A DNA stretch of 64,000 bases, from positions 124,001 to 188,000 of the forward strand of contig NZ_AQQZ01000007.1 in assembly GCF_001205715.1 (NCBI RefSeq), given 5' to 3'. Position numbers and translations under genes: made by a program. Positions 38,107 through 49,027 of the stretch are shown here, piece after piece (the first letter of the stretch is position 1; each line of letters starts with the position of its first letter). This stretch comes from Pseudaestuariivita atlantica (GTDB lineage Bacteria; Pseudomonadota; Alphaproteobacteria; Rhodobacterales; Rhodobacteraceae). The notes under the pieces were generated by a model. The model worked only from the letters and a program-made list of their open reading frames with translations, was not told where the DNA came from and made no database searches.

Positions 38107-39237
38107 ATGGGCCGGACTTTCGACTTCACTCTCACCGCAACGGACGGGCGCGCGCGGACCGGCGTGATCGACACGCCGCGCGGTGCCATTCGCACGCCCG
38201 CCTTCATGCCGGTGGGGACCGCCGCGACCGTGAAGGCGATGCTGCCGGAATCGGTGGCCGCCACCGGCGCCGACATCCTGCTCGGCAACACCTATCACCT
38301 GATGCTGCGGCCCACGGCAGAGCGGATCGCGCGGCTGGGGGGACTGCACGGGTTCATGAACTGGGACCGGCCGATCCTGACCGACTCGGGCGGGTTCCAG
38401 GTGATGAGCCTTGCCGAGTTGCGCAAGCTGACCGAGGAGGGCGTGACCTTCCGCAGCCATATCGACGGCTCGCGCCACATGCTCACGCCCGAGCGGTCGA
38501 TGGAGATCCAGCGGCTACTGGGGTCGGACATCGTGATGTGTTTCGACGAATGCCCGGCGCTGCCCGCCGACCGGGACCGCATCGCCGACAGCATGGAATT
38601 GTCGATGCGCTGGGCGGCGCGGTCCAAGGCGGCGTTCGGTGACCGGCCCGGACATGCGCTGTTCGGCATCCAGCAGGGCGGGCTGGAAGAGGACCTGCGC
38701 AAGGCAAGCGCCGAGGCGCTGGTGGATATCGGGTTCGATGGCTACGCCGTGGGCGGGCTGGCCGTGGGCGAGGGGCAGGAGGCGATGTTTGCCTGCCTCG
38801 ATTACGCGCCGGAGCAGCTGCCGCAGGACAAGCCGCGTTACCTGATGGGCGTGGGCAAGCCCGACGACATCGTCGGCGCGGTCAAGCGCGGGATCGACAT
38901 GATGGATTGCGTGCTCCCCTCGCGCTCGGGGCGCACCGGGCAGGCATGGACGCGGCGCGGACAGGTCAACATCAAGAACGCCCGCCACGCCGACGACCCG
39001 CGCCCGCTGGACGAGGCCTGCGCGTGCCCCGCCTGCCGCAGCTATTCCCGCGCCTACCTGCACCACGTCTTCCGCGCGGGAGAGATGATCTCGGGCATGC
39101 TGCTGACATGGCACAACCTGCATTATTACCAGGACCTGATGGGCCGGATGCGAGATGCGATTTCATCGGGGGAATTCAACGCGTTCGAGCGTGAATTTCA
39201 TGCCGAGCGCGAAGCGGGCGACATCCCGCCCCTGTGA
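38107..39237 (+). CDS. tgt: tRNA-guanine transglycosylase
   Basis: This 376-aa enzyme exchanges G34 for a queuine precursor in tRNAs with GUN anticodons. The active-site segments are [19 protein letters not shown] and [16 protein letters not shown] (nucleophile Asp region). The zinc site is [18 protein letters not shown]. Length is normal. The start at 38107 is chosen because MGRTFDF matches the usual N-terminus; the longer open frame lacks it. The tRNA-Asn at 7.9 kb would be a substrate. Confidence 0.96.
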   Translation: MGRTFDFTLTATDGRARTGVIDTPRGAIRTPAFMPVGTAATVKAMLPESVAATGADILLGNTYHLMLRPTAERIARLGGLHGFMNWDRPILTDSGGFQVMSLAELRKLTEEGVTFRSHIDGSRHMLTPERSMEIQRLLGSDIVMCFDECPALPADRDRIADSMELSMRWAARSKAAFGDRPGHALFGIQQGGLEEDLRKASAEALVDIGFDGYAVGGLAVGEGQEAMFACLDYAPEQLPQDKPRYLMGVGKPDDIVGAVKRGIDMMDCVLPSRSGRTGQAWTRRGQVNIKNARHADDPRPLDEACACPACRSYSRAYLHHVFRAGEMISGMLLTWHNLHYYQDLMGRMRDAISSGEFNAFEREFHAEREAGDIPPL

Positions 39238-39239
39238 TC

Positions 39240-41261
39240 TCAGCGTCCGGCGTCCCGCACCGCGGCCGCGATCATCGGCGCGATGCGCTGGGCGCCGGTG
39301 CTGTCGGCCGGGTGGTCATCGTCGAAGTAAAGCGGCTTGCCGGTGTCGTCGAAAATCGCGCAACGCCCGCCGGCTTGCATGTCGCAGAACGCCTCTGCCG
39401 TCCTGACTCGCGTGATGCGGTCGCGTTCGGCCAGCCGCCCGATCATCGCCAGCACGTCGGCGTTCCGCTCCAGATAGCGGTCATAGGACACGTCCGACGG
39501 GCAGGCGGCCGTCCCGTTCATGGCGCAGCGCGCGGCGAGCCGGGGCACGGACCAGCCGATCTCGGGCACGGGATCGACCAGCACGAGGGCGGCCTTTTCC
39601 GACAGCGCGGCAAGCGCCTCTTCGAACCGGGCAAGGATCGCGGCGCGCCGCGCGGCAGGGTCGGCACTGGCCAGCCGTTCGGGCCATGTATCGACAACCA
39701 CCGGGCCGCCACGTTCGTGCCCGCCTTCGCCATTGTCGAACCGCGTGCCGTCCACGTAAAGCGCCCAGCGTTGGGCGATCACGATCACGGGCGCGTCGGT
39801 CTTTTCGGCATAGTCGAGAATGCCGTCCTGGTACGTGATGCAGTCGCGCGGGTCGCCCTTGTCGAGACGCGTCAACCCGCCGACCGCCGGGCATCCCGCA
39901 TGCGCCGCGACATAGGCCGTCCGGCCTTCCTGCGCGAGCGCGTCGATGCTGCGCCCGGACAGCGCGATCATGTGGCTGTCGCCCATCAGGATCGCGTCGG
40001 GCGGTGCGTCGGCATCGGCGCCGGGGGTCGAACATCGGGGCCACGGATGGGCGGGTTTCGACTTGCCGGGCTTGGCAAGGCAGGGCCTGGTCTGCGCCGG
40101 GCGGTCGTCGAGATAGGCGATCTGCGCCCGTGCCTCGGGGGACAACCGGGTGGGAAGGCCCTCGGTCTGGAACCCCCAGATACCCAGCCCCAGCAGCGCC
40201 GCGCCGAGAACCGCGAAGGTGCCGAACAGGGCCGGGCGGCGCGGCAGGACCGGCCCCGAGCGGCGCCGGAAGGGCTGTTCCACGAACCGCCAGCTGATCG
40301 CGGCGAGCCCAAGGCTCATGGCCGAGAGACCGAGCATGACGGCGATGCTGGGCTCTCCCATCAGCCGGATGCGGGCGAAGGCGAAGAGCGGCTGGTGCCA
40401 CAGGTAGGCCGAGTAGCTGATCAACCCGATCCAGACGAACGGCCGCAGGGACAGGAACCGACCCACCCGCGTCTCCGCGCCGCCCACCAGGAGGATCAGC
40501 GCGGCCCCCGCCACCGGCAGGACGGTCCAGGGGCCGGGAAACACCGTACCCCGATCAACCAGAAAGAAGGCGGCAAGGATCATCAGGAGACCCGCGAAGG
40601 TCCCGGCCTCGCGGCCCCTACGGCTCCAGTCGCGGGTGGAAAACGCGCAAAGCGCCCCGGCGCCGATCTCCCAGAAGCGTGCGGGTGAGAAATAGAACAG
40701 CCGTTGCGGATCGGTGCCGGACGCCGTGAGCGCAAGCACCAGGCTCAGCGCCGTCAGGATCGCCACGGCGATGAAGGCCCCGCGCCGTCCGAACCGCCAC
40801 ACGAGCGCCAGAAGCGGCGGAAAGAACAGGTAGAACTGTTCTTCCACCGCAAGGCTCCACGTGTGCAGAAGAGGCTGCAACTCCGCGGCATCGTTGAAAT
40901 AATCGACCTCGCCTGCGAAGTAGAAGTTCGACAGGAAGACCACGATCGACAGGCTGCCCGCGAAATCCTCGAACTCGTCGGGCAGCATCCACGCCCATGC
41001 GAAGGGGATACAGACCGCGATCACGAGGAACAGCGCGGGCAGGATGCGCCGGACCCGCCGTTCATAGAAATGCGCGATGGAATAGCGCCCCTGTGCCAGG
41101 TCGTTCAGCAAGAGCCCGGTGATCAGGTAGCCCGAGATCACGAAAAAGATGTCGACCCCGATGAACCCGCCATCGGCACCCGGTATGCCGGCGTGGAACA
41201 GGATCACCGGCAGGACCGCCACGGCGCGAAGCCCGTCGATATCGGAACGGTAGCGCATCAT
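39240..41261 (-). CDS. Acyltransferase 3/SGNH hydrolase fusion (OafA-like)
   Basis: This 673-aa protein has an N-terminal acyltransferase 3 domain with about ten membrane helices (MMRYRSDIDGLRAVAVLPVI and FIGVDIFFVISGYLITGLLL). The C-terminal SGNH domain carries LMGDSHMIAL at about residue 410-430. Proteins of this type O-acetylate surface polysaccharides or lipids. It meets the tgt gene end to end with 2 bp between. No other polysaccharide genes are next to it, so the acceptor is unknown. Confidence 0.9.
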   Translation of the reverse strand: MMRYRSDIDGLRAVAVLPVILFHAGIPGADGGFIGVDIFFVISGYLITGLLLNDLAQGRYSIAHFYERRVRRILPALFLVIAVCIPFAWAWMLPDEFEDFAGSLSIVVFLSNFYFAGEVDYFNDAAELQPLLHTWSLAVEEQFYLFFPPLLALVWRFGRRGAFIAVAILTALSLVLALTASGTDPQRLFYFSPARFWEIGAGALCAFSTRDWSRRGREAGTFAGLLMILAAFFLVDRGTVFPGPWTVLPVAGAALILLVGGAETRVGRFLSLRPFVWIGLISYSAYLWHQPLFAFARIRLMGEPSIAVMLGLSAMSLGLAAISWRFVEQPFRRRSGPVLPRRPALFGTFAVLGAALLGLGIWGFQTEGLPTRLSPEARAQIAYLDDRPAQTRPCLAKPGKSKPAHPWPRCSTPGADADAPPDAILMGDSHMIALSGRSIDALAQEGRTAYVAAHAGCPAVGGLTRLDKGDPRDCITYQDGILDYAEKTDAPVIVIAQRWALYVDGTRFDNGEGGHERGGPVVVDTWPERLASADPAARRAAILARFEEALAALSEKAALVLVDPVPEIGWSVPRLAARCAMNGTAACPSDVSYDRYLERNADVLAMIGRLAERDRITRVRTAEAFCDMQAGGRCAIFDDTGKPLYFDDDHPADSTGAQRIAPMIAAAVRDAGR

Positions 41262-41443
41262 GTCGATCTCCGGTCGTCTGCGACCGATCTAGCGGGCGAG
41301 GGGTGCGCCGCGCAAGATCCCGCGCGCCCTTTGCAGCCCGCGGTGTGGCACCGAGAGCCCGGTACATGCACCGATCCGGGGTTGGACAGGTGCCGGTCCG
41401 GTGGGCACAATGGCGCCATTGAATTTTCAGCGAGGAATTGGAA

Positions 41444-41800
41444 ATGCACAGAATTGTCTGCATGGCGACGCTTGTCGCCGGCCTGGGTGGCCAGGCTGCC
41501 GCCGAAGGCTGGGCCGTGGCCGACCTGGGGCCGACCCCCGACATGGAGCAATGCATGGTGAACGCCAAACGGGTCTTTGCCCGGTTTTCCCTGTTCAACA
41601 CCTTCGAGGTCGGCGACCGGACGGACGACGAATGGATCGTCTACCAGTGGGACATGAACGAGGCGGGCGACGACGCGATCATCGTCTGCCTTGAAACGGA
41701 CGGCGCGCCGCACGCCTTCCTGTCGATCTTTTCCAACGACCGGGCCCCGGCCGAGATCCGCGACCGCCTGAGCGAGGATTTCAAGACCTACCGCTATTGA
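41444..41800 (+). CDS. Small secreted protein of unknown function
   Basis: This 118-aa protein has a signal peptide (MHRIVCMATLVAGLGGQAAA). The mature part has a Cys in MEQCMVNAKR and another in IIVCLETDG. The region also contains acidic stretches. Shine-Dalgarno GAGGA at 41432 supports the ATG at 41444 over an upstream TTG. I do not recognise a family. Confidence 0.6.
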   Translation: MHRIVCMATLVAGLGGQAAAEGWAVADLGPTPDMEQCMVNAKRVFARFSLFNTFEVGDRTDDEWIVYQWDMNEAGDDAIIVCLETDGAPHAFLSIFSNDRAPAEIRDRLSEDFKTYRY

Positions 41801-41855
41801 CCGGGCCGGACGTGTGCCGCTCCCGCATGCGCGGATCGCCCCGCCCGCCGTCCCG

Positions 41856-42245
41856 TCAGGTGATCAGCACCAGCGCATAGGCGCAGGCGGCGATCTGCAC
41901 CAGTTGCAGCACGACCGACGCCCCGTGCAGGCGCTTGAAGCCCGCCGTATCGCCCGCATCCGTCGCGGCATTGATCCGTGGCATCAGGACCTGCCGCGCA
42001 TAAATCGTGCTGCCGCAGATCGCGCCCAGCAGCGCCGCGCCGAGTAGGGAGGCCGACATGGCCGTGAGCGCGGCCGCCCCGGCCACGCCGATCACGACAA
42101 GGTAGTAATAGGGAAACGTGCCGCGCAGGATCGGGCGCGTCTGCTCCAGCCCCAGCAATTTGAACAGCACCGGCGCGAAACCGAAGCTGAAAAAGACCAT
42201 GCCGCCGAAAAGCGCCGCCGTCAGAAGAAGGGCCACCACCTGCAT
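41856..42245 (-). CDS. DUF4149-like (TMEM205-type) membrane protein
   Basis: This 129-aa protein has four membrane helices (about 5-25, 45-65, 67-85 and 108-128). The pattern FGGMVFFSFGFAPVLFKLLG, then ARQVLMPRINAATD and FKRLHGASVVLQL, is that of DUF4149/TMEM205-type proteins, whose role is unknown. It is transcribed away from lon. No partner is visible. Confidence 0.75.
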   Translation of the reverse strand: MQVVALLLTAALFGGMVFFSFGFAPVLFKLLGLEQTRPILRGTFPYYYLVVIGVAGAAALTAMSASLLGAALLGAICGSTIYARQVLMPRINAATDAGDTAGFKRLHGASVVLQLVQIAACAYALVLIT

Positions 42246-42361
42246 GGGCAGGGAGATAATCCGTCCGCGCCAAGGTCAACAGATTATTCGGCGACGATGT
42301 CCCAGTTGGCTTGTGTCTCGCCGGCGAAGCGTGCAGGTTTCACCGCAATGAGCAGCCCCGG

Positions 42362-42391
42362 TTGACGCCCCTGCGCGACAACCCCACATAT
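42362..42391 (+). promoter_or_regulatory. lon: Probable lon promoter
   Basis: A -35 box TTGACG and a -10 box ACATAT are separated by 18 bp. The CCCC before the -10 box recalls heat-shock sigma-32 promoters (CCCCAT-like), which often drive lon. It ends 73 bp before the start codon. Confidence 0.45.
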
Positions 42392-42463
42392 ACCACCTGA
42401 CCGGAGACGGACCATGCTGCCGCATATCGGGGCGGGCCCGTCTTGCTAGAAAAAGGAACAGAT

Positions 42464-44866
42464 ATGAGAGAACCTCTCAACGCGTCCTATCCCGTTCTGC
42501 CACTGCGCGACATCGTGGTCTTCCCCCACATGATCGTGCCGCTGTTCGTGGGGCGGGACAAATCGGTTCGGGCGCTTGAAGACGTGATGGCCGATGACAA
42601 GCAGATCCTGCTGTCATCGCAGCGTGACCCGGCCGAGGACGACCCCGATGCACAGGGCATCTTCCAGGCCGGTGTGCTGGCCAATGTGCTGCAATTGCTG
42701 AAACTTCCCGACGGGACCGTGAAGGTTCTGGTGGAAGGGCAGGCGCGTGTGCGCATCACCGAATATCTCGACAATGACGACTTCTTCGAGGCCCGTGCCG
42801 AGTACCTGACCGAGATGCCAGGCGACACCGCCACGACCGAGGCGCTGGTGCGCTCGGTGGCGGAAGAGTTCGAACGCTACGCCAAGGTCAAGAAGAACAT
42901 CCCCGAGGAAGCACTGGGCGCCGTGGCCGAGGCCGACGAGCCCGCCAAGCTTGCCGACCTCGTGGCCGGCCATCTCGGGATCGAGGTCGACCAGAAGCAG
43001 GACCTTCTGGAAACGCTCAGCGTGAGCGAGCGACTGGAGAAGGTGTATGGCCTGATGCAGGGGGAGATGTCCGTCCTGCAGGTTGAGAAGAAGATCAAGA
43101 CGCGCGTGAAGTCGCAGATGGAGCGGACCCAGCGCGAGTACTACCTCAACGAGCAGATGAAGGCCATCCAGAAGGAACTGGGCGATGGCGAGGACGGCTC
43201 GAACGAGGTGGCGGAACTGGAAGCCAAGATCGCCGAGACCAAGCTGTCGAAAGAGGCCCGCGAAAAGGCCGAGGGCGAGCTGAAGAAGCTGAAGAACATG
43301 AGCCCGATGTCGGCCGAGGCGACGGTGGTGCGCAACTACCTTGACTGGATGCTGTCGATCCCGTGGGGCGTGCGGTCGCGCGTCAAGAAGGATCTGGGCC
43401 GCGCCCAGAAGATCCTCGACGACGATCACTACTCGCTCGACAAGGTGAAGGAACGCATCGTCGAATACCTCGCCGTGCAGCAACGCTCGAAAAAGCTGAA
43501 GGGGCCGATCATGTGCCTCGTCGGTCCTCCGGGCGTGGGTAAGACGTCGCTTGGCAAATCGGTCGCCAAGGCCACGGGGCGCGAATTCATTCGCATCTCG
43601 CTGGGTGGTGTGCGCGACGAGTCCGAAATCCGCGGCCACCGCCGGACCTATATCGGCTCGATGCCCGGCAAGATCATCCAGGCGCTGAAGAAGGCGAAAA
43701 CCACCAACCCGCTGATCCTGCTCGATGAAATCGACAAGATGGGGCAGGATTTCCGGGGTGACCCTGCCTCGGCCATGCTGGAAGTGCTGGACCCGGAACA
43801 GAACTCGACCTTCGTCGATCACTACCTCGAGGTCGAATATGACCTCAGCGACGTGATGTTCCTGACGACGTCGAACTCCTACAACATGCCGGGCCCGCTT
43901 CTGGACCGGATGGAGATCATTCCGCTGTCGGGCTACACCGAGGACGAGAAGGCCGAGATCGCTAAGCGTCACCTGCTGTCGAAGCAGGTCAAGAACCACG
44001 GGCTCAAGAAAGGCGAGTTCGAGGTGACGGACGAGGCGCTGACCGACATCATCCGCTACTACACCCGCGAGGCGGGCGTGCGGAACCTTGAACGCGAGCT
44101 GGCCAAGCTGGCGCGCAAGGCGGTCACCCAGATCGTGAAGAAGGACGTTGAAAGCGTTGTTATCACGCCGGAAAACCTGTCCGACTACCTTGGCGTACGC
44201 AAGTATCGCTTTGGCCTCGCCGAAGACGAGAACGCCGTGGGCGTGGTGACCGGGCTTGCCTACACGTCCGTTGGCGGCGACCTGCTGCATATCGAGGCGC
44301 TGAAACTGCCGGGCAAGGGCCGGATGAAGACCACCGGTACGCTGGGCGACGTGATGAAGGAGTCGATCGACGCGGCCTCCAGCTATGTCCGGTCGATCTC
44401 GCCCGAGATCGGGGTCAAGCCGCCGCAGTTCGAAAAGATCGACATCCACGTGCACGTGCCGGACGGGGCCACGCCCAAGGACGGGCCGTCCGCCGGCCTT
44501 GCGATGGTCACGGCGATCGTGTCGGTCCTGACGGGCATCCCGGTGCGCAAGGACATCGCCATGACGGGCGAGGTCACGTTGCGCGGCAATGCGTCCGCCA
44601 TCGGCGGGTTGAAGGAGAAACTCCTCGCGGCGCTCCGCGGCGGCATCAAGACGGTGCTGATCCCGCGCGAGAACGAAAAGGACCTCGCCGAGATCCCCGA
44701 CAATGTGAAGGAAGGGCTCGACATCATCCCGGTCGACCACGTTCAGGACGTGCTGAAACACGCGCTGATCGAGGCGCCGACGCCGGTCGAATGGGACGAG
44801 GATGCCGAAGAGGCTGCAGCGGCGGCCCGGCGTGACGACCACGCGGCCAGCGCCGTCACGCACTGA
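42464..44866 (+). CDS. lon: ATP-dependent protease Lon
   Basis: This 800-aa cytoplasmic protease degrades misfolded and regulatory proteins. It has the N-terminal substrate-binding domain ([13 protein letters not shown]), an AAA+ domain with Walker A GPPGVGKT at 354-361 and Walker [11 protein letters not shown]. The Ser-Lys protease domain has the catalytic Ser in DGPSAG (S676) and the Lys in GGLKEK (K719). The length fits LonA. The start at 42464 is chosen because [10 protein letters not shown] is the usual N-terminus. A strong terminator follows the gene. Confidence 0.97.
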   Translation: MREPLNASYPVLPLRDIVVFPHMIVPLFVGRDKSVRALEDVMADDKQILLSSQRDPAEDDPDAQGIFQAGVLANVLQLLKLPDGTVKVLVEGQARVRITEYLDNDDFFEARAEYLTEMPGDTATTEALVRSVAEEFERYAKVKKNIPEEALGAVAEADEPAKLADLVAGHLGIEVDQKQDLLETLSVSERLEKVYGLMQGEMSVLQVEKKIKTRVKSQMERTQREYYLNEQMKAIQKELGDGEDGSNEVAELEAKIAETKLSKEAREKAEGELKKLKNMSPMSAEATVVRNYLDWMLSIPWGVRSRVKKDLGRAQKILDDDHYSLDKVKERIVEYLAVQQRSKKLKGPIMCLVGPPGVGKTSLGKSVAKATGREFIRISLGGVRDESEIRGHRRTYIGSMPGKIIQALKKAKTTNPLILLDEIDKMGQDFRGDPASAMLEVLDPEQNSTFVDHYLEVEYDLSDVMFLTTSNSYNMPGPLLDRMEIIPLSGYTEDEKAEIAKRHLLSKQVKNHGLKKGEFEVTDEALTDIIRYYTREAGVRNLERELAKLARKAVTQIVKKDVESVVITPENLSDYLGVRKYRFGLAEDENAVGVVTGLAYTSVGGDLLHIEALKLPGKGRMKTTGTLGDVMKESIDAASSYVRSISPEIGVKPPQFEKIDIHVHVPDGATPKDGPSAGLAMVTAIVSVLTGIPVRKDIAMTGEVTLRGNASAIGGLKEKLLAALRGGIKTVLIPRENEKDLAEIPDNVKEGLDIIPVDHVQDVLKHALIEAPTPVEWDEDAEEAAAAARRDDHAASAVTH

Positions 44867-44887
44867 CATCACGGGGTAAGCCAATTG

Positions 44888-44917
44888 AAAGGGCCACGCC
44901 GATCCGGCGTGGCCCTT
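44888..44917. terminator. Bidirectional terminator between lon and a small secreted gene
   Basis: A 13-14-bp stem, aaagggccacgccg/cggcgtggcccttt, has a 3-nt loop and U-rich flanks. It can serve both converging genes. Confidence 0.85.
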
Positions 44918-44924
44918 TTCTGTT

Positions 44925-45119
44925 CTAGTTCGTCAGGGCGGTGCCCAGCACGGCGATGGTCAGGAACACCACCAGCATCTCCGCGTTTCCGGACGATGCC
45001 TGCGCGGTTGCGTCCTCGACGATGACGTCCTGGTCGATCACGGCAGTCGACGGGCCATCGGCCCAACCCGGCGCCGCGACAGCCGCGCCAAGGGCAGCGG
45101 CCAACACGATCTTCTTCAT
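44925..45119 (-). CDS. Very small secreted or membrane-anchored protein
   Basis: This 64-aa protein has a signal peptide (MKKIVLAAALGAAVAAPGWA), an acidic middle (DQDVIVEDATAQ) and a C-terminal hydrophobic helix of about 18 residues ending at GTALTN. It would sit in the inner membrane or be processed. I recall similar small roseobacter proteins that are often misannotated, but I cannot name this one. Confidence 0.6.
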   Translation of the reverse strand: MKKIVLAAALGAAVAAPGWADGPSTAVIDQDVIVEDATAQASSGNAEMLVVFLTIAVLGTALTN

Positions 45120-45229
45120 TTATACGTCCTTTCCCCCAGCGTATGACCCAATTTGGTAGCCGTCGGCATGCCGGTGGTCAACATAATCCGTGGACGCGGG
45201 GCTTCGCCGCGAAATTCGCTCAAACGCTC

Positions 45230-45257
45230 TTGCACCGCTAGCCGACCGAGGCTAAAC
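45230..45257 (+). promoter_or_regulatory. Probable promoter of tRNA-Val
   Basis: The -35 box TTGCAC and -10 box CTAAAC are 16 bp apart. They end 13 bp before the tRNA 5' end. Confidence 0.5.
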
Positions 45258-45270
45258 GCAAGGCCCGGAT

Positions 45271-45345
45271 GGGTGATTAGCTCAGTGGTAGAGCGCTTCG
45301 TTCACATCGAAGATGTCAGGAGTTCGAATCTCTTATCACCCACCA
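45271..45345 (+). tRNA. tRNA-Val (anticodon CAC)
   Basis: Acceptor stem GGGTGAT/ATCACCC, D arm GCTCAGTGGTAGAGC, anticodon stem CTTCG/CGAAG and loop TTCACAT are all present. The T arm AGGAGTTCGAATCTCTT has paired ends. The CCA end is encoded (75 nt). Confidence 0.93.
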
Positions 45346-45406
45346 CTTCCCCTTTCGCAGAGCCGCCGGTGGCGAGGCCGCCCATCAGGGCGGATGAGCA
45401 TTCGCC

Positions 45407-47050
45407 CTAGACCAGCCGCGACACGTCCTTCGCGGCGCGGATGAAATCGGCGAACAGGGGATGCGGCTCGAACGGTTTCGACTTCAGCTCGGGATGAAAC
45501 TGCACGCCGATGAACCACGGGTGATCTTCCCATTCCACGATCTCGGGCAGCCGCCCGTCCGGTGACATGCCGGTGAATTTCAGACCCACCGCTTCCAGCT
45601 GGTCGCGGTAGGTCAGGTCGACTTCGTAACGGTGGCGATGGCGTTCGTCGATCTGCGTCGCGCCATAGATTTCCGCCACTTTCGACCCCTCCGCCAGCAC
45701 CGCGTCATAAGCGCCCAACCGCATCGTGCCGCCCTTGTCGTCGGTGACCTTGCGTTCGACCTTGGCGTTGCCCTGCACCCATTCCTTCAGGTGATAGACG
45801 ACCGGCTCGAACCGCTTCTTGCCCGCCTCGTGGTCGAATTCCTCCGACCCGGCGGTCTTCAGCCCCGCCACATTGCGCGCCGCCTCGATCACCGCCATCT
45901 GCATGCCGAGGCAGATGCCAAGGTAGGGCACCTTCCGCTCCCGCGCGAACTGCGCGGCGCGGATCTTGCCCTCGGTCCCGCGTTCGCCGAACCCGCCGGG
46001 GACGAGGATCGCGTGGAAGCCTTCAAGATGCGGGGCGGGGTCCTCGGTTTCGAACAATTCGGCGTCGACCCACTCGATCTGCACCTTCACGCGGTTGGCC
46101 ATGCCGCCATGGGTCAGCGCCTCGGCGATGGATTTGTAGGCGTCTTCCAGCTGCGTGTACTTGCCCACGATCGCCACCTTCACCGCGCCCTCGGCGTGGA
46201 AGATGCGGTCGGCCACGTCCTCCCACCGGTCCAGCTGCGGCTTCGGCGCGGGCGTGATCTGGAACGCGTCCAGCACCGCCTGGTCCAGCCCCTCGCGGTG
46301 ATAGGCCAGCGGCGCCTCGTAGATGGATTTGAGGTCCTGCGCCGCGATCACGCTGTCGGGGCGCACGTTGCAGAACAGCGCCAGCTTCTCGCGCTCCTTC
46401 ACCGGGATCGGGCCCTCGGACCGGCAGACGAGGATGTCGGGTGCCAGCCCGATCGACCGCAACTCCTTGACCGAGTGCTGGGTGGGCTTGGTCTTCAACT
46501 CGCCCGAGGCCTTGATGAAGGGCAGAAGCGTCAGGTGCATGAACACGCATTGCCCGCGCGGCTTGTCCTGTGCGAACTGGCGGATGGCCTCGAAGAAGGG
46601 CAGGCCCTCGATGTCGCCAACCGTGCCTCCGATCTCGCACAGCATGAAATCGACCTCGTCCTCGCCGATGCGGATGAAGTCCTTGATCTCGTTGGTGACG
46701 TGCGGGATCACCTGGATCGTCTTGCCAAGGTAGTCGCCGCGCCGTTCGCGTTCGAGCACGTTGGTATAGATGCGCCCGGAACTGATGCTGTCGGTCTTGC
46801 GCGCGGGCACGCCCGTGAAGCGTTCGTAATGGCCGAGGTCGAGGTCGGTTTCCGCCCCGTCATCGGTGACGAAGACCTCGCCATGTTCGAACGGGCTCAT
46901 CGTGCCGGGATCGACGTTCAGGTAGGGATCGAGCTTGCGCAGGCGAACCGAGAACCCGCGCGCCTGCAACAGCGCGCCAAGGGCGGCGGATGCCAGCCCC
47001 TTGCCCAGCGATGATACGACTCCGCCGGTGATGAAAATGAACCGCGCCAT
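45407..47050 (-). CDS. pyrG: CTP synthase
   Basis: This 547-aa enzyme makes CTP from UTP, ATP and glutamine. The synthetase half starts [20 protein letters not shown] with the P-loop. The glutaminase half has [13 protein letters not shown] with the nucleophile Cys, and [11 protein letters not shown] with the catalytic His-Glu. The true start is 47050; the open frame continues upstream but there is no family sequence there. A good promoter lies upstream at 47159. Confidence 0.97.
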   Translation of the reverse strand: MARFIFITGGVVSSLGKGLASAALGALLQARGFSVRLRKLDPYLNVDPGTMSPFEHGEVFVTDDGAETDLDLGHYERFTGVPARKTDSISSGRIYTNVLERERRGDYLGKTIQVIPHVTNEIKDFIRIGEDEVDFMLCEIGGTVGDIEGLPFFEAIRQFAQDKPRGQCVFMHLTLLPFIKASGELKTKPTQHSVKELRSIGLAPDILVCRSEGPIPVKEREKLALFCNVRPDSVIAAQDLKSIYEAPLAYHREGLDQAVLDAFQITPAPKPQLDRWEDVADRIFHAEGAVKVAIVGKYTQLEDAYKSIAEALTHGGMANRVKVQIEWVDAELFETEDPAPHLEGFHAILVPGGFGERGTEGKIRAAQFARERKVPYLGICLGMQMAVIEAARNVAGLKTAGSEEFDHEAGKKRFEPVVYHLKEWVQGNAKVERKVTDDKGGTMRLGAYDAVLAEGSKVAEIYGATQIDERHRHRYEVDLTYRDQLEAVGLKFTGMSPDGRLPEIVEWEDHPWFIGVQFHPELKSKPFEPHPLFADFIRAAKDVSRLV

Positions 47051-47158
47051 TGTCTGACTGCTCTCCCCGTGACCTTGCGCGCCTTGTTCTGACGGGCGCG
47101 TGACTTGTTGTGCCTGGGCCGAAAACGGTGCTTCGGAAACCCCTCGCCACGGGAATCC

Positions 47159-47188
47159 AGTATAGGCGGATTCGCATCGCCGACACAA
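47159..47188 (-). promoter_or_regulatory. pyrG: Probable sigma-70 promoter of pyrG
   Basis: On the minus strand TTGTGT and TATACT are 18 bp apart. The -10 box ends about 109 bp before the start codon. Confidence 0.5.
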
Positions 47189-47258
47189 GGCTGCCGCAAC
47201 ATGATGATGCGTCAGCCTGATTGTTAACAAAGTGTGGTGGTGACCCTGCGCCGCCGCC

Positions 47259-47630
47259 TCAGTCGAGCGTCGGCACCAGCGGATCGTCCGCGCCACCGCT
47301 CGGCGGCGGCAGCAGGCCATCGAGCGCGGGCAGCGACGGATCGGCCGGTTCCTCGCTCGCCGGGGCCGCCGGATCTGTCAGCCGGTCGATCACCGAGGAC
47401 CCGGCAGAGTTCTGCGCCGCGAAGATCGTCAGCGTCATCGACGTGATGATGAACGCGATGGCCAGCACCCAGGTCACCTTGCCAAGGGCCGTGGCCGCCG
47501 ACCGGCCCGACACGGCGCCACCGCCGCCTCCGCCGATACCAAGGCCACCGCCTTCCGAGCGCTGCATCAGCACGACGCCGATCAGCGCCAGCGCCAACAA
47601 CAGGTGAATGATCAGGACGACGTTTTCCAA
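47259..47630 (-). CDS. secG: Protein translocase subunit SecG
   Basis: This 123-aa inner-membrane subunit of the SecYEG translocon has two helices ([20 protein letters not shown] and [19 protein letters not shown]). A Gly-rich loop lies between them ([20 protein letters not shown]). The C-terminal tail is Pro/Ala/Asp-rich. It most likely starts with TTG at 47630 since no in-frame ATG gives the expected N-terminus. It is divergent from the nitrile hydratase genes. Confidence 0.92.
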   Translation of the reverse strand: MENVVLIIHLLLALALIGVVLMQRSEGGGLGIGGGGGGAVSGRSAATALGKVTWVLAIAFIITSMTLTIFAAQNSAGSSVIDRLTDPAAPASEEPADPSLPALDGLLPPPSGGADDPLVPTLD

Positions 47631-47738
47631 GCCCGGAGCCCTTCGTTTGCCATGCGTTCCGCCCATGTAAGCGCAAGTCGGGCGGGGGGCAACCCGTCGA
47701 TGCTGGACAGAGCGCACTCGTCGCGTCACTGTCGCGTC

Positions 47739-48356
47739 ATGCCACACGATCACGGCGACGCGCCCCCGCATACCCTGCTGCCGTCCGAGCCCGAATTGCG
47801 GGTGAAGGCGCTCGAATCGCTTCTGGTGGCCAAGGGCCTCGTGGACCCGGCGGCGGTCGACGCCATCGTCGACCAGATGCAGAATCACGTCGGTCCTCGC
47901 GCCGGTGCGCGGGTGGTCTCCCGCGCATGGACCGACCCGGCATTCCGTGCCCGCATCCTCGATGACGCGATGCCCGACCTGATCGAGATGGGCCTGACCG
48001 GCGCGCAGGGCGAACATGTCGTCGTCGTCGAGAACACGCCCGACACCCATAACGTCGTCGTCTGCACCTTGTGCTCCTGCTACCCGTGGCCCCTGCTTGG
48101 CGTGCCGCCCGCGTGGTACAAGTCCGACGCTTACCGCGCCCGCGTCGTGCGCGAGCCGCGCAAGGTGCTGGCCGAATTCGGGCTCGACCTGCCCGCGGAT
48201 CAGGCCGTGCGTGTCTGGGACTCCACGGCAGAAACCCGCTACCTCGTCCTGCCGATGCAACCCGACGCGGCGCGGGGCCTCGATGCCGACGCGCTCGAGG
48301 CATGGGTCACCCGCAATGCCATGGTCGGCACCGGCCTGCCCGAGGCCCCGGCATGA
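47739..48356 (+). CDS. nthA: Nitrile hydratase alpha subunit (cobalt type)
   Basis: This 205-aa subunit carries the metal-binding claw motif VCTLCSCYPWP with C109, C112 and C114. The Thr in CTLCSC is typical of the cobalt enzyme (Fe-type has Ser). The following segment PLLGVPPAWYKSDAYRARVV matches the alpha subunit. It hydrates nitriles to amides. It is the first gene of a three-gene operon with beta and accessory genes, each overlapping by ATGA. It diverges from secG. Confidence 0.95.
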   Translation: MPHDHGDAPPHTLLPSEPELRVKALESLLVAKGLVDPAAVDAIVDQMQNHVGPRAGARVVSRAWTDPAFRARILDDAMPDLIEMGLTGAQGEHVVVVENTPDTHNVVVCTLCSCYPWPLLGVPPAWYKSDAYRARVVREPRKVLAEFGLDLPADQAVRVWDSTAETRYLVLPMQPDAARGLDADALEAWVTRNAMVGTGLPEAPA

Positions 48357-49027
48357 GCCGCGTGCACGACATGGGCGGGCGGTTCGGGGACGGGCCGGTC
48401 GACGCCACCGAATACCCCGCCTTCAAGGCCGATTGGGAGACGCGGGCCCACGCGCTGACAACCGCCGCGATGCCGCTGGGCGGCTGGACGATCGATGCCC
48501 GCCGACATGGCCGCGAATGCCTGCCGCCCGCGACCTACATGGCGCTGAGTTACTACGAGAAATGGCTCGCGGGTCTGACCGACATGCTGGTGGCGGGTGG
48601 CGTGCTGACGGGCGAGGAATTGCAAAGCGGTACGCCCGGTGCCGCCCCCGCCGACATGCAGGCGCGCAAGCTCACGCCCGAGGCGGTTGCCGCCGCCGCC
48701 GGGCGCCGCGTGCCCTACACCCGTGACGTGGACGACCCGCCCGCCTTTGCCGTCGGCCAGTCCGTCGTGACCCGCACGCGTCCGTTCAATGTCTTCGTTG
48801 CGGGTGGCCATACCCGGTTGCCCGCTTATGCCGCGGGGCTGACGGGCCGCGTCCTGCGCCATCACGGCGCGCATGTCCTGCCCGATGCCGCCGCGCACGG
48901 GCTGGGCGAGCGGCCCGAACACCTGTACGCGGTGGCCTTCGCGGCGGGTGACCTGTGGGAGGCGCCCGAACACCCGCGGGACGAGGTCGTGGTCGATCTC
49001 TGGCAATCCTACCTGCGCGCGCCATGA
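48353..49027 (+). CDS. nthB: Nitrile hydratase beta subunit
   Basis: This 224-aa beta subunit starts MSRVHDMGGRFGDGPV, matching the usual MNGxHDxGGMxGFG-type N-terminus. Other blocks are YYEKWLAGLTDMLV and FAVGQSVVTRTRPFN, then GRVLRHHGAHVLPDAAAHG. It combines with alpha to form the heterodimer that holds the cobalt centre. It overlaps alpha and the accessory gene by 4 bp on each side. Confidence 0.94.
   Translation: MSRVHDMGGRFGDGPVDATEYPAFKADWETRAHALTTAAMPLGGWTIDARRHGRECLPPATYMALSYYEKWLAGLTDMLVAGGVLTGEELQSGTPGAAPADMQARKLTPEAVAAAAGRRVPYTRDVDDPPAFAVGQSVVTRTRPFNVFVAGGHTRLPAYAAGLTGRVLRHHGAHVLPDAAAHGLGERPEHLYAVAFAAGDLWEAPEHPRDEVVVDLWQSYLRAP

Noticed and set aside
42614-44884. Long open frame antisense to lon
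   Set aside because: It is the mirror of lon in a GC-rich genome and has no recognisable domain.
45407-47320. CTP synthase with a 90-residue N-terminal extension
   Set aside because: The upstream residues have no family similarity and a promoter lies within that segment.
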